From Nocardia alba NBRC 108234 (lineage in GTDB: Bacteria; Actinomycetota; Actinomycetes; Mycobacteriales; Mycobacteriaceae), in assembly GCF_001612665.1 (NCBI RefSeq), contig NZ_BDAX01000005.1, positions 1 through 41,940 on the forward strand: a stretch of DNA of 41,940 nucleotides, in the 5' to 3' direction. Below are positions 10,078-19,281 of this stretch, in pieces; the first letter of the stretch is position 1, and every line of letters begins with the position of its first letter. The translations under genes were made by a program, and so were the position numbers. The notes below the pieces were generated by a model. That model ran no database searches and was not told the DNA's origin. It worked only from the letters and a program-made list of their open reading frames with translations.

Positions 10078-10719
10078 TCACTCGATCCGGCGTCGATGCG
10101 CCCACCGGGTCAGCGCGTTCCGGTTCGACTGCTGGGTCTTACGCAGCACATTCGACGCGTGCGTCTCGACGGTCTTCACCGAGATGAACAGGGATTCGGC
10201 GATCTCCCGATAGGTGTAGCCACGGGCGAGCAGGCGCAGCACCTCCAGCTCGCGGGGGGTGAGCGAGTCCAGTTCGGGATCGAGCGGCGGCTCGGGAACC
10301 GGTGAGCGCCCGGTGAACGAGTCGAGCACGAAACCGGCCAATCGCGGACTGAACACCGCGTCACCGCCCGCGACCCGGCGAATACCGTCGGCCAGTTCGG
10401 CACCGGAGATCGTCTTGGTGACGTACCCGCGCGCACCCGCCCGGATCACCGCGATCACGTCCTCGGCCGCGTCGGACACGCTCAACGCCAAACACACCGG
10501 CCCCTCGGCGATTCCGCCCAGCACCGCCACCCCGCCGCCATCGGGCATGTGCACATCCAGCAGCACCACGTCCGGCTTCGCCGCGTCGATCCCGGCGACC
10601 GCCTCGGTCACCGCCCCGGCCTCACCGACGACCTCCATATCGGTCTCCCGGCTCAACTCGGCCCGCACCCCCGACCGGAAGACGGCGTGATCGTCGACCA
10701 GGAACACCCGCACACTCAC
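10078..10719 (-). CDS. NarL/LuxR-family response regulator
   Basis: Two-domain response regulator of 213 aa. The receiver domain has the acidic pair DD at residues 9-10, phosphoacceptor Asp55 in VVLLDVHMPD, and the switch lysine in GYVTKT. A C-terminal LuxR-type helix-turn-helix follows (LTPRELEVLRLLARGYTYREIAESLFISVKTVETHASNVLRK). The GTG at 10719 is preferred because AGGAG stands 7 nt before it; an in-frame ATG at 10734 lies upstream of that site. It follows the histidine kinase gene by about 100 bp on the same strand and is surely its partner. Likely targets are its own operon and the PspC/LiaF-like gene at 17515. Confidence 0.93.
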   Translation of the reverse strand: MSVRVFLVDDHAVFRSGVRAELSRETDMEVVGEAGAVTEAVAGIDAAKPDVVLLDVHMPDGGGVAVLGGIAEGPVCLALSVSDAAEDVIAVIRAGARGYVTKTISGAELADGIRRVAGGDAVFSPRLAGFVLDSFTGRSPVPEPPLDPELDSLTPRELEVLRLLARGYTYREIAESLFISVKTVETHASNVLRKTQQSNRNALTRWAHRRRIE

Positions 10720-10823
10720 TACAAGACTCCTCATTCGAACCGCTCGATCGACCTGCTGTCATCGGTACCACACCACGGTGTCCGGACGCCGAAATCGGCT
10801 CGAGTTCGCCGGTGATCGCGCGA

Positions 10824-12602
10824 TCAGCGATCGGTCGACTGCTCCCGGGTCGACGCGTCGACCTCGGGGCTCGGTGCGGAATCGGCCTGGTTTCCGGAGT
10901 CGTCCGAGCCCGATGTCGCGGTCTCGTCCGGCTCGGAGGTCCCGGAGTCGGTGCGCGGCATGACAATCCGTACCTCGGTGCCACGCCCGAGGGTCGAGTC
11001 GATCACGGCGGTACCGCCACGACGCTCGATTCTGGCGCAGATCGACTTGGCCACCCCGCGCCGATCCGTGGGCACCGCCGACACGTCGAAACCGGCGCCG
11101 CGGTCACGTACGAAGATGCTCACCTGGTGGGGTTCGGTTTCGGCGAACAGGTCGATCTCGGGGACATCGGCGTGTTTGGCGGCATTGACCAGCGCCTCAC
11201 GGGTCGCGCCGAGCAGCGCGGTGAAATGTTCCTTTGGCAGGCCCGCCCCGGTGTCGCCGGGGTCCATCGCCACATCGCCGACGGTCACCGGGGTGACCTT
11301 CACACCGTGCTGGTCCTCCACCTCGCCCGCGATGGTGCGCAGCGCGGTGGCCAGGCTGGACTGAGCGGGCGCGGTGTCGTCGAAGAGCCACTTGCGCAGT
11401 TCGCGCTCCTGACTGCGGGCCAGGCGGAGCACCTCCTGGGGGTCTTCGGCCTGCCGCTGGATCAGCGCGAGCGTCTGCAGGACCGAATCGTGCAGGTGCG
11501 AGGCGATCTCCTCACGTTCCTCGTTGCGGATACGGGCGCCGCGCTCGGCATTGAGCGCGCGAACCATGCGCAGCCACAGCGGCACCGTCAGCAGACCCGC
11601 GCCGACCAGGGTGACCGCCACCGCGATCAGCGCCGACCCGAGCGAACTGAGATCGATCCTGGCCAGCACCACCACCCCGAGCCCGACCACGATCAGCGTC
11701 GCCCCGGCCACGATGCGCGACCAGGTGACCACAGAGGGTCGCGCGGGCAGCCCGAACAGGGCGCGCGGACCCGGCGCGGCGACATCGTATTCGCGCCACA
11801 CCAGCGCGGCGCCGACCGCGACCACCACGATCGGCGCGATCACCTTCGCCGCGGTCCCCTGGAACAGCCACCCCACCGTCACCGCGAGCCCGAGCCCGAG
11901 CAGGGCGAGCCCGATCGCCTGCCTGCGTTCGTCACCGGTGGGCTTCGCGGCGTCCGCGCCACCGGGAGTGAAGATCCACAGCAGCCCGTACGCCACCAGA
12001 CCAGCGCCGACCAGCGCGGACAGCAAGACGAACGCCAACCGCACCTTGACCACGTCGACACCGAGATGGTCGGCCAGACCACCCGCGACGCCGCCGACCA
12101 CCCGTCCACCGCTGCGGCGAACCAGGCGCGGGGTCTCCGGCAGCGGCGCACCCACCGGCTCGGGTCCGGGGGCGGGCAGCATGGGCCGGTAGCCACGCGG
12201 CACGCCATAGCCCTGCGGATACTGGGCGTAACCCGCCGCGGTCCGATACTGCGGCGGCGGCGCGTAGTGCTGCGGCGCCCCGTAGACCACCGGCTCACCC
12301 CCGAACGCGCGCGCTACGAAGCCACGCGGCCAGTGCCCGCCATGATGCGGATTCGCCGCGGCCCCCGGCCCGTCGGAAGGCCCTGCCGAGCCGCCAGGCC
12401 GGGGCGTGCGGCCGTCGGCCGCTCCGGTGCCCATCCCGGGCTGATGACCGGGCGCGGGGCCGTTACCGACCGTGGGCCGGTAGCCGGGCACGGCGGCCCG
12501 GCCGACCGGATAGTCGGTGGCGTTGCTCCCGGCGGCGACGCCGGGCCCGGACGGGGCGGCGGACCCCTGGGCGGCAGTGCGAGCGGAAACAGACGGATCC
12601 AT
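10824..12602 (-). CDS. PspC-domain sensor histidine kinase
   Basis: Membrane sensor kinase of 592 aa. A disordered Gly/Pro/Tyr-rich cytoplasmic extension occupies about the first 150 residues. A PspC domain follows (about 155-215; GGRVVGGVAGGLADHLGVDVVKVRLAFVLL) and then several hydrophobic segments to about residue 345. The H-box HLHDSVLQTLALIQ is near residue 370. A HATPase domain has its N-box near residue 462 (ATREALVNAAKHA) and a G1 box DRGAGFD. The last 45 residues are Ser/Asp-rich. The arrangement fits the LiaS/MacS-like class that senses envelope damage through its membrane segments rather than an extracellular domain. An imperfect hairpin with nested arms lies 30 bp upstream of the ATG. 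Confidence 0.92.
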   Translation of the reverse strand: MDPSVSARTAAQGSAAPSGPGVAAGSNATDYPVGRAAVPGYRPTVGNGPAPGHQPGMGTGAADGRTPRPGGSAGPSDGPGAAANPHHGGHWPRGFVARAFGGEPVVYGAPQHYAPPPQYRTAAGYAQYPQGYGVPRGYRPMLPAPGPEPVGAPLPETPRLVRRSGGRVVGGVAGGLADHLGVDVVKVRLAFVLLSALVGAGLVAYGLLWIFTPGGADAAKPTGDERRQAIGLALLGLGLAVTVGWLFQGTAAKVIAPIVVVAVGAALVWREYDVAAPGPRALFGLPARPSVVTWSRIVAGATLIVVGLGVVVLARIDLSSLGSALIAVAVTLVGAGLLTVPLWLRMVRALNAERGARIRNEEREEIASHLHDSVLQTLALIQRQAEDPQEVLRLARSQERELRKWLFDDTAPAQSSLATALRTIAGEVEDQHGVKVTPVTVGDVAMDPGDTGAGLPKEHFTALLGATREALVNAAKHADVPEIDLFAETEPHQVSIFVRDRGAGFDVSAVPTDRRGVAKSICARIERRGGTAVIDSTLGRGTEVRIVMPRTDSGTSEPDETATSGSDDSGNQADSAPSPEVDASTREQSTDR

Positions 12603-12631
12603 GCTCTCGATAGTGGCACGCGCGACGCGGT

Positions 12632-12673
12632 GCCGACATCAGGAGAGACCCTGAACTCTCCCCCGATGTCGGT
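12632..12673 (-). promoter_or_regulatory. Nested inverted repeat upstream of the histidine kinase
   Basis: Outer arms GCCGACATC/GATGTCGGT enclose inner arms GGAGAG/CTCTCC around an 8-nt loop. It lies 30-71 bp before the kinase start, so it is either an operator or a leader hairpin. The pieces ATCAGG and CCCCCGATGT within it also occur, closer together, upstream of the PspC/LiaF-like gene. Confidence 0.5.
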
Positions 12674-12700
12674 GATCCGGCACCGACCTGCGGCGCGAGC

Positions 12701-12715
12701 TGTCCGGTCCGGACA
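12701..12715. promoter_or_regulatory. 15-bp perfect palindrome
   Basis: TGTCCGG-T-CCGGACA lies in the 317-bp gap between the divergent kinase and porin genes. It could be an operator for either; the regulator is unknown. The rest of the gap holds the nested hairpin at 12632-12673 and no coding sequence that I can support. Confidence 0.4.
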
Positions 12716-12919
12716 AAAATCACGTCCTACCTGGGGGTATGCCCGATCCGGTAGCGGACCGCGATGACAGCGCCGGACCGCCGGACCGGCAACCCGGCCA
12801 CAGGGTCCTCAACAGGTCTTTTAAGCCGATGCGTTGTCACGCCGAAAGCCTTGCCGCACAAGCTCTTCCTACGTTGATGGCAGGCCGGAATCACGGCCGC
12901 CACTTCAGGGGAGGAACAC

Positions 12920-13549
12920 ATGAACATCATCACCACCGTGCTCGGCGCCGCCGCCATCGGCCTGAGCACCCTCGGGATGACGCCGATCGCCTCAGCGACG
13001 CCGATGGCACCGCACGAGACGACCTATCACGGACCGGCGGGCTTCGAACTCACCCTCGGCCATGCCGAGGAGTCCTACCGGCTGGTGCCCCCGCTCAACG
13101 CGATGCCGACCAATCGCGAGGTGTTCCTCGACAACACCGCCTACGTCACCGCACCGCTGGGCGCGACCGGCAAGATCACCTCCGGCTATTTCGCCGCCTG
13201 CGCGGTGGACCTGAAGCTGTCGGTCGGGCTCGACGGCGGCATCTCGGTCGGCGCGGGGGCCACCATCGGGTTCGGCTCGTCCGGTCCGGACGTGTCCGCC
13301 GATATCGGCCCGTCGATCTCGGCCGGTCTCGAGCTGAACCTGTCGCTGGCGCCGGGCGAGATCAAGAAGATCGAGGTGGGGTCCATGCCGCTCGGTTCGG
13401 GCACCAGCTATCTGGTGAACCGTGACTTCCATCTGATGGTGGGCAATTGCGGTGGACCGCTCAACATCTATTCGTGGGCGACGGTCACCGCGAGCACCGG
13501 ACAGGTGAGCGCGACGAACTCGATCTTCGGCGACACCATGTTCCTGTGA
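12920..13549 (+). CDS. MspA-family porin
   Basis: Secreted protein of 209 aa in the MspA family, which forms octameric channels for small hydrophilic solutes in the mycolic-acid outer membrane. A signal peptide covers residues 1-26 (hydrophobic core LGAAAIGLSTLGM, cleavage after IASA). The mature part has the family pattern: TYHGPAGFELTLGHAEE, an NREVFLDNTAY stretch, a Gly-rich amphipathic beta region, and paired cysteines (AACAV; GNCGG) that could form a disulphide. A GGAGGA ribosome site precedes the ATG. A perfect 15-bp stem hairpin just after the stop ends the unit. Next to an envelope-stress kinase and a PspC gene, it may belong to the same response. Confidence 0.9.
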   Translation: MNIITTVLGAAAIGLSTLGMTPIASATPMAPHETTYHGPAGFELTLGHAEESYRLVPPLNAMPTNREVFLDNTAYVTAPLGATGKITSGYFAACAVDLKLSVGLDGGISVGAGATIGFGSSGPDVSADIGPSISAGLELNLSLAPGEIKKIEVGSMPLGSGTSYLVNRDFHLMVGNCGGPLNIYSWATVTASTGQVSATNSIFGDTMFL

Positions 13550-13553
13550 GCCG

Positions 13554-13586
13554 AACCGGGACCCGGCGAATCGCCGGGTCCCGGTT
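13554..13586 (+). terminator. Hairpin terminator after the MspA porin gene
   Basis: A perfect 15-bp stem with a 3-nt loop begins 5 nt after the stop codon. There is no T-run, as is common for actinobacterial intrinsic terminators. Confidence 0.8.
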
Positions 13587-13630
13587 GATCCGAATATCAT
13601 GACCCTCGGTCTTTTCATCGGGGGGTTCAT

Positions 13631-16600
13631 TTGACCATCAGTGACGCGCAGAGTTCTTCGCCGCGTGCGCTTTTCGCTCAACGGTTCGCCGAACTGTATG
13701 CCGCAGCGGGCAATCCGACGCTGCGCCGGGTCGCCGCGGCCACCGAGCGTCGCATGCGCGGCACCCAGGCGAGTACACCGTCACCGCAGCGGATCAGCGA
13801 TTGGAAGGCAGGGCGCAATGTGCCCGCCCGCTTCGAATCGCTGCTGCCGGTGGTCCTCACGCTCGTCGAGCTGACCGAGAAGGCTCAGCGCGACCTACCG
13901 CGCAAGCTGGCCGACCCGCACGAATGGCAACGGCTGTGGCAGGAATCGGTTACCTGGACAGCCGCCGCGACCGACGGCGACGCCTGCCCCTATCCCGGCC
14001 TGCGCGCCTACCGACCCGAGGAGCGCACCTTGTTCTTCGGACGGGAGCAGGCCACCGCCGAATTCGTCGAACTGGTGCGCGCCACCACCGGCATCGTCGT
14101 CCTGATCGGCGCGTCGGGGGCCGGCAAATCCTCGCTCCTGGCGGCGGGCCTGCGACCCACGATCGACCTACCCGCCGCGACGATGACGCCGGGCGCGACG
14201 CCGACCACCGGACTCGCGGCGACGCCGACCGACGACCTACGGGTCCTGATCGTCGACCAGTTCGAGGAACTGTTCACCCTGTGCCAGGACGAAGCCGAGC
14301 GCTCGGCCTTCCTGGCCACGCTCGCCGACCTACCAGACACGCTGACGGTCGTCCTCGCGCTACGCGCCGACTTCTACGAACAGTGCCTGCACTATCCAGC
14401 CCTGCGGAAAAGCTTGCAGCACAACAGCTATCTCCTCGGCTCGATGTCGATGGACGAGGTGGCGCGCGCGATCACCGGACCGGCCGCCGCCGGCGGACTC
14501 ACCCTCGAATCCGGCTTGGAAGAACTGGTACTCACCGAACTACGCGGGGTCGGCGGACAACTCGGCACCGACGGCTACGACCCGGGGGCACTGCCACTGC
14601 TGTCCCACGTGATGGCCGCGACCTGGCAGCAGCGCGACGGCCGCAAACTCACCGTCGCCGGGTATCGCAAGGCGGGCGGCGTGACGGGCTCGGTCGCCGA
14701 GACCGCCGAACTCGCCTGGAGCGAACTGACGCCGCAGCAGCAGAGCGCCGCCCAGGAGCTGCTCGGCTCACTGGTCACCGTCGGACAGGACGGGCGTGAC
14801 ACCAGGCGCATGGTCGAGCGTGCCGAATTGCTCGGTCGCGGCGATGATCCCGACGCTTGCGCGGAAGCGCTCGAAGTCCTCGCGGCCAGCAGACTCATCG
14901 CTCTCGACGCGGGCTCGGTGCAGTTCTCCCATGAGATCGTGCTGACCGCGTGGCCCCGGCTACGCGGCTGGATCGATACCGACCGGGTCGGGCACCTGGT
15001 CCGCCAGCGGCTCGAACACGACGCGGCCGAATGGGAGGCAGCGAAACATGATTCGGCGCTGCTGTATCGCGGTACTCGGCTCGACAGCGCGAGTGAGCAC
15101 ACCAGCCGGGCAACAAGTAGTCCGCGCGTGCGGACCTTTCTGCGAGCCTCTCGGCGGTCGGCACGCAACAGTGGGCGCCGACGGATCGTGGCGGTCATGG
15201 TTGTGTTCGCCCTGCTCGCCACCGGTGTCATCGCCATCGACCGCAGCAGGCTCGCCGATCAACGGGCACTGGACCGCGACTACGCCGAATTGGTGACCGC
15301 GGCCCAACGAACCCGGACCATCGACCCCTCGATATCGGCCCAGTTCATGCTCGCCGCGTACCGAATTCGTTCCGATGAATCCACCCGCACCCAGTTGCTC
15401 AACAGTCAGGACTCGCCGCTCGCCATCACCGAGGCCGCCCACGAGAAGGGAGTCGACACGCTGGCGCTCCGGTCGTCGGACCGCCTGCTCGTCTCGACCG
15501 ACTACGCAGGTGACACGGCTTTCTGGGATATCCGCGATCACCTCGCGCCCCACCGTCTCAGCACCGGGCTCGGGACGCGCGTCAACACGTTCGAGTTCGT
15601 TCCGGGCAGCACCGACGGGGTCACCCTCGGCCCATCCGGTACCCAGCTGTGGGACCTCGCCGACCCGAAATCACCACGGCTGATCCGCACCCTGGATACC
15701 CTCCGACCGAGCACGATCGCCCTCGATCCGACCGGAACAGTCCTCGCCGAAATCGAGGGGTCGACCCTGACCCTCTGGGATATCCGAGATCGCACGCGAC
15801 CATTGCGAATCGCCACGCGTGCTCTGCCCGGCGAGCACCACATCATCGGATTCGGTGCCGAAGGAGGGGTGCTCGCCGTCGGTACCATCACCCTCGACAT
15901 CAGGGTTCCCGACACGGTGCAACTGTGGGATGTACACGTTCCAGCCGCCGCTCGCCCGGTAGGACCACCGATCTCCACAACAGGCGACGACCAACTTCGA
16001 GGCTTCGCACTCAGTCCCGACGGCACCCGCTTGGCCGTGGGGTCCTACGGCACGAAGGGCACCGTCAACGCCCCATCGAACCGAGTCGAGATCTGGGAGA
16101 TCACCGACCCGAATCACCCGACCTCCTATGGGACGTCGATGCGACTCGACAACGGAATCTTGGCCTCGATCGATTTCCACGAAAACGGAAACCTACTCGC
16201 CACCAGCACCGGTCGCGCCGGACAACTGTGGAACGTCACCGACCCCGCACAGCCCGTCCAAGCGGGCCCCGCGCTGTCGGTAACCCCGACCGGCTGTCCA
16301 CGACTGCGAGTCGCCCCCTGTGGCGGTGGACCGAGGACAATGCGCTTCCTACCCGGCGAACCGGCGCTGATCGGAGCAGGTGAGGACGGACTGCTGTATT
16401 TCTGGTCACTGCCGCGTTCGACGATCGACGTGGTGCCGGGGACACCATCGACGCCCGTATTCGATCGCGCCGGCGATCGGATGGCCATGCTGTCCGGGGG
16501 CAGTGCCGTGACGATTTGGGACACCACCGATATCCGTCACCCGGTCCGCCTGGCCGCTGTTCCCGGTTCACCCGGGTTGTCGAATGTCGCGCTGAGTTCG

Positions 16601-17458
16601 GACGGACGCACGCTCTCTTTCCACGACCGTTCCGGCGACCAGCGAAAAGTCTTCGACCTCGGCGATCCACGTCAGCCACGCGTGCTGCCCAGCTGGCCGA
16701 CCGGGTATGCCCGACAATCGACGGTCAGAGGCAACCGGATGCTGCTGACCTTCCGGAATTCGGTACAGATGTGGGATATCACCGACCGCACCACCCCGGT
16801 GCCCGTCGGTGTGCCGATCAGCGCGACGATCGGCACGGTCCAGAACGCGGCGTTCAGTTCCGATGGCAGTCGGGTCGAGCTGGTGTTGCTCGATGAGCGG
16901 GGCCACGAGGTCCCCCATTACCTTCGCCAGATGTGGAATCTGGACGATCCGCAACACCCACGATTGACCACCGAGTCCGAGGTCAGCCGCAACACCATCA
17001 TCCAACCGTCCTACTTCCTGCCCGACAATCGAACCGTCGCCGTCACCGAGCCCGACCAGTTCGGCCTGCGCGACATCGACCAACCCGACGCGTTCACCCC
17101 GATCATCGACATGGCCCGGGCCGAATCAGCGCCGATCAGCGGAGTATCCGTCTCAGCGGACGGCACCGAACTTGTCGTCTCGGGCAACGGGGTGGCCGAC
17201 CTGTGGAACCTCGATGACCCCCGCGCACCGCGCAAACGAGCCGGACCGATCGGCCCTACCGACGGTCGCCGTCGGCAGATGGCGATGCACCCCCGCGGCG
17301 AACAGCTGGTGATCGTCACCGACAACGGCCAGCTCGGTGTGTGGGATCTCGATGCCGAGACCGTCGCCGCCCGGATCTGCGCGTCCACCAGCCGACTCAC
17401 CGAGGCCGTGTGGCGCGGCCAGCTCGCGAACGTGTCGTACCGCTCCCCCTGCCCCTGA
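13631..17458 (+). CDS. HTH-STAND NTPase with double WD40 propeller (nSTAND1 type)
   Basis: A 1275-residue multidomain signal protein. Residues 1-110 resemble an Xre-like helix-turn-helix region (QRISDWKAGRNVP). An nSTAND NTPase follows: YPGLRAYRPEERTLFFGRE, Walker A GASGAGKSS near 160, Walker B VDQFEELF near 210, then LRADFYE and a helical region ending HEIVLTAWPRL. A hydrophobic segment at about 517-537 follows a basic stretch and is probably membrane-spanning. The rest is a beta-propeller region with about 14 repeats of the type LWDITDPxxP, enough for two seven-bladed propellers. It ends in a Trp/Tyr/Cys tail (SYRSPCP). The start is TTG with a GGGGGG ribosome site. Such proteins are thought to be ATP-driven switches that oligomerise on ligand binding; the ligand and output are unknown. 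Confidence 0.88.
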   Translation: MTISDAQSSSPRALFAQRFAELYAAAGNPTLRRVAAATERRMRGTQASTPSPQRISDWKAGRNVPARFESLLPVVLTLVELTEKAQRDLPRKLADPHEWQRLWQESVTWTAAATDGDACPYPGLRAYRPEERTLFFGREQATAEFVELVRATTGIVVLIGASGAGKSSLLAAGLRPTIDLPAATMTPGATPTTGLAATPTDDLRVLIVDQFEELFTLCQDEAERSAFLATLADLPDTLTVVLALRADFYEQCLHYPALRKSLQHNSYLLGSMSMDEVARAITGPAAAGGLTLESGLEELVLTELRGVGGQLGTDGYDPGALPLLSHVMAATWQQRDGRKLTVAGYRKAGGVTGSVAETAELAWSELTPQQQSAAQELLGSLVTVGQDGRDTRRMVERAELLGRGDDPDACAEALEVLAASRLIALDAGSVQFSHEIVLTAWPRLRGWIDTDRVGHLVRQRLEHDAAEWEAAKHDSALLYRGTRLDSASEHTSRATSSPRVRTFLRASRRSARNSGRRRIVAVMVVFALLATGVIAIDRSRLADQRALDRDYAELVTAAQRTRTIDPSISAQFMLAAYRIRSDESTRTQLLNSQDSPLAITEAAHEKGVDTLALRSSDRLLVSTDYAGDTAFWDIRDHLAPHRLSTGLGTRVNTFEFVPGSTDGVTLGPSGTQLWDLADPKSPRLIRTLDTLRPSTIALDPTGTVLAEIEGSTLTLWDIRDRTRPLRIATRALPGEHHIIGFGAEGGVLAVGTITLDIRVPDTVQLWDVHVPAAARPVGPPISTTGDDQLRGFALSPDGTRLAVGSYGTKGTVNAPSNRVEIWEITDPNHPTSYGTSMRLDNGILASIDFHENGNLLATSTGRAGQLWNVTDPAQPVQAGPALSVTPTGCPRLRVAPCGGGPRTMRFLPGEPALIGAGEDGLLYFWSLPRSTIDVVPGTPSTPVFDRAGDRMAMLSGGSAVTIWDTTDIRHPVRLAAVPGSPGLSNVALSSDGRTLSFHDRSGDQRKVFDLGDPRQPRVLPSWPTGYARQSTVRGNRMLLTFRNSVQMWDITDRTTPVPVGVPISATIGTVQNAAFSSDGSRVELVLLDERGHEVPHYLRQMWNLDDPQHPRLTTESEVSRNTIIQPSYFLPDNRTVAVTEPDQFGLRDIDQPDAFTPIIDMARAESAPISGVSVSADGTELVVSGNGVADLWNLDDPRAPRKRAGPIGPTDGRRRQMAMHPRGEQLVIVTDNGQLGVWDLDAETVAARICASTSRLTEAVWRGQLANVSYRSPCP

Positions 17459-17470
17459 ACCCGGGAAATT

Positions 17471-17490
17471 ATCAGGGTTACCCCCGATGT
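17471..17490 (+). promoter_or_regulatory. Split motif shared with the histidine-kinase upstream region
   Basis: ATCAGG-N4-CCCCCGATGT lies 25 bp before the PspC/LiaF-like start. The same two blocks occur as ATCAGG-N16-CCCCCGATGT at 12638-12669 upstream of the kinase. The 12-bp difference in spacing is close to one helical turn. It is a candidate operator for the NarL-type regulator at 10078-10719. Confidence 0.4.
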
Positions 17491-17514
17491 GCCGGAGGGG
17501 TGGCCCGGCACACG

Positions 17515-19281
17515 ATGGATGACATGAGCGCAACGAGCTTCTCCGACCAGGTTCACCAGATGTGGCATACGCGGCCCGTCCGGCTGCCTCGGCAGGGACC
17601 GATCGCCGGGGTGGCGGCGGGGTTCGGGTTGCGCTACGGGGTGGATCCGGTGCTGGTGCGGGTGGCCTTCGTCGTGTCGACGATCTTCGGTGGGGCCGGG
17701 ATCGTGCTGTATCTGCTGGCCTGGCTGGTGCTGGGGTCGGCGGGCAACGAGATGTCGGCCGCGCAGGCCCTGTCCGACCACGACCGGGGGTCGCATTCGC
17801 AGACCAAGACGATCGTGTTGATCGTGGCGCTGGCCATCGCCGTGTCGACCATGGGACCGATCGGGCTGGGCATGGGTGGGTCCGGGGTGGTCAGCCTCGG
17901 GCTGATGCTCGCGGGCTGGTGGATGCTGTACCTGCGTCATCCCGAGCTGCCCGCGGGGTTCGATGCCTACCGCGCTCCGCTCGGCACGACAGGCTACCCG
18001 GGTGCGGGCTACCCGACCGGCGTCCCGGTGCGCGGCTATCCGTACAACCCGGAGGTGCCCCCGACCGGGATGTACACGCCCTACACCAAACTTCCCGACG
18101 TCTACGTTCCCGATCCGGCGCTCGCCCGCGAGGAAAATCGCACGCCCACAGCCGAATCCGCGCCGCTGCTGCGCGTCGACGTGACCGACACCGTCGTGCT
18201 GCGCAAGGAGATCGACGAAACTGGCGGCAGTTCCACGGATTCCGTAGAAACCGCTCGGATCACGGTGACACCGGCGGCCTCCGTAGAACCAGCGGCTACT
18301 GATTCGGGTCGTCGAGATCCAGAACACGAAGAGCCGAACAATCGCGAAGTCGCCTCGGACGCACAGTCTTCGCCCACACCGCACGCCGCGTCGGATACGA
18401 GCTCGCGGGCAGTGGATTCGGTGTCACCCGTCGATCTCGACAAGCGCGCGGACAGCTCGAAACCCGAGCTCATCGAGAACACCGACAGGAGCATGCCGCC
18501 CGTCGCGCAATCGCAGAACGACGCCGGTGCCACCGCGCTGCTGCGCGAAGACGTGCCCGGAACCATCTCTCCCGCACCGGAACCCCCGCGCCTCAACGCG
18601 CAGGTGCCCAACGGCTGGGATCCGCTCGCTGTCGCCCCGCTGGCCTGGGAACTACCGGAAGCGGCGCCCCGCTACGCGCCTGTCACGCCGCCGACACCGA
18701 AACGTCCACGCTCCCGGCTCACTCCGGTCACCATCGGCCTGGCGATCCTGGCCGCGGCGCTGGCGGGCGCCGCGGCGGCGTCGGGCGTGGAATGGATGAC
18801 CCCCGCGCGAATCGCGGCCTTCGCCCTGGCGGTGGTCGGCCTCGGCCTCGTCGTCGGCGCATTCCTGCGGCGCGGATACGGCCTGCTGATACTCACCGCC
18901 CCGCTGGCCGGGTTCGTGGTGCTGGCCTCGCTGATCGGGCCGATCGACTTCAAGGAAACCGCCGTCGGCGACCGTGTCTGGGCGCCGACCTCGATGACCG
19001 AGTTGCAGCCCCGCTACGCCCTCGACATCGGTTCGGGCACGCTGGACCTGCGCGGCCTTAACCTCACCGAGTCACGCAGCGTCGAAGTCGCGGTGAACAT
19101 CGGTGACACGACAGTGCAACTGCCCGAAGGGATGACGGTGAACATGACGTGTGACATCCGAGTGACCGACTCCAACTCGACCTGTCGGGACGGACTGAGC
19201 GGGCCGAAAACCCCCGGCGCACCGGTCCTCGACCTGCGCGTCAAGATGCACCTGGGCGACGCGGTGGTGACCCGTGGCTGA
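17515..19281 (+). CDS. PspC-domain / LiaF-like membrane protein
   Basis: A 588-aa membrane protein. The N-terminal PspC domain (about residues 20-80; GPIAGVAAGFGLRYGVDPVLVRVAFVVS) includes a membrane segment and is followed by another. A long Ser/Thr/Glu-rich disordered linker covers about 150-385, with hydrophobic segments after it. A C-terminal domain of about 90 residues resembles the LiaF/cell-wall-antibiotic-response fold (LDIGSGTLDLRGL; VAVNIGDTTVQLPEGMTV). In LiaFSR-like systems such a protein restrains the sensor kinase. The kinase/regulator pair is about 5 kb away, separated by the porin and STAND genes. Start is ATG at 17515; an ATG at 17524 is equally possible. It overlaps the next gene by 8 nt. 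Confidence 0.85.
   Translation: MDDMSATSFSDQVHQMWHTRPVRLPRQGPIAGVAAGFGLRYGVDPVLVRVAFVVSTIFGGAGIVLYLLAWLVLGSAGNEMSAAQALSDHDRGSHSQTKTIVLIVALAIAVSTMGPIGLGMGGSGVVSLGLMLAGWWMLYLRHPELPAGFDAYRAPLGTTGYPGAGYPTGVPVRGYPYNPEVPPTGMYTPYTKLPDVYVPDPALAREENRTPTAESAPLLRVDVTDTVVLRKEIDETGGSSTDSVETARITVTPAASVEPAATDSGRRDPEHEEPNNREVASDAQSSPTPHAASDTSSRAVDSVSPVDLDKRADSSKPELIENTDRSMPPVAQSQNDAGATALLREDVPGTISPAPEPPRLNAQVPNGWDPLAVAPLAWELPEAAPRYAPVTPPTPKRPRSRLTPVTIGLAILAAALAGAAAASGVEWMTPARIAAFALAVVGLGLVVGAFLRRGYGLLILTAPLAGFVVLASLIGPIDFKETAVGDRVWAPTSMTELQPRYALDIGSGTLDLRGLNLTESRSVEVAVNIGDTTVQLPEGMTVNMTCDIRVTDSNSTCRDGLSGPKTPGAPVLDLRVKMHLGDAVVTRG

Noticed and set aside
10812..12767. Long open frame of 651 codons antisense to the histidine kinase
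   Set aside because: Shadow of a high-GC gene: no conserved motif, no ribosome site, and the opposite strand encodes clear kinase domains.
17459..17514. Terminator after the STAND gene from AACCC/GGGTT arms
   Set aside because: Only a 5-bp stem with a 12-nt loop; the right arm overlaps the shared regulatory motif instead.
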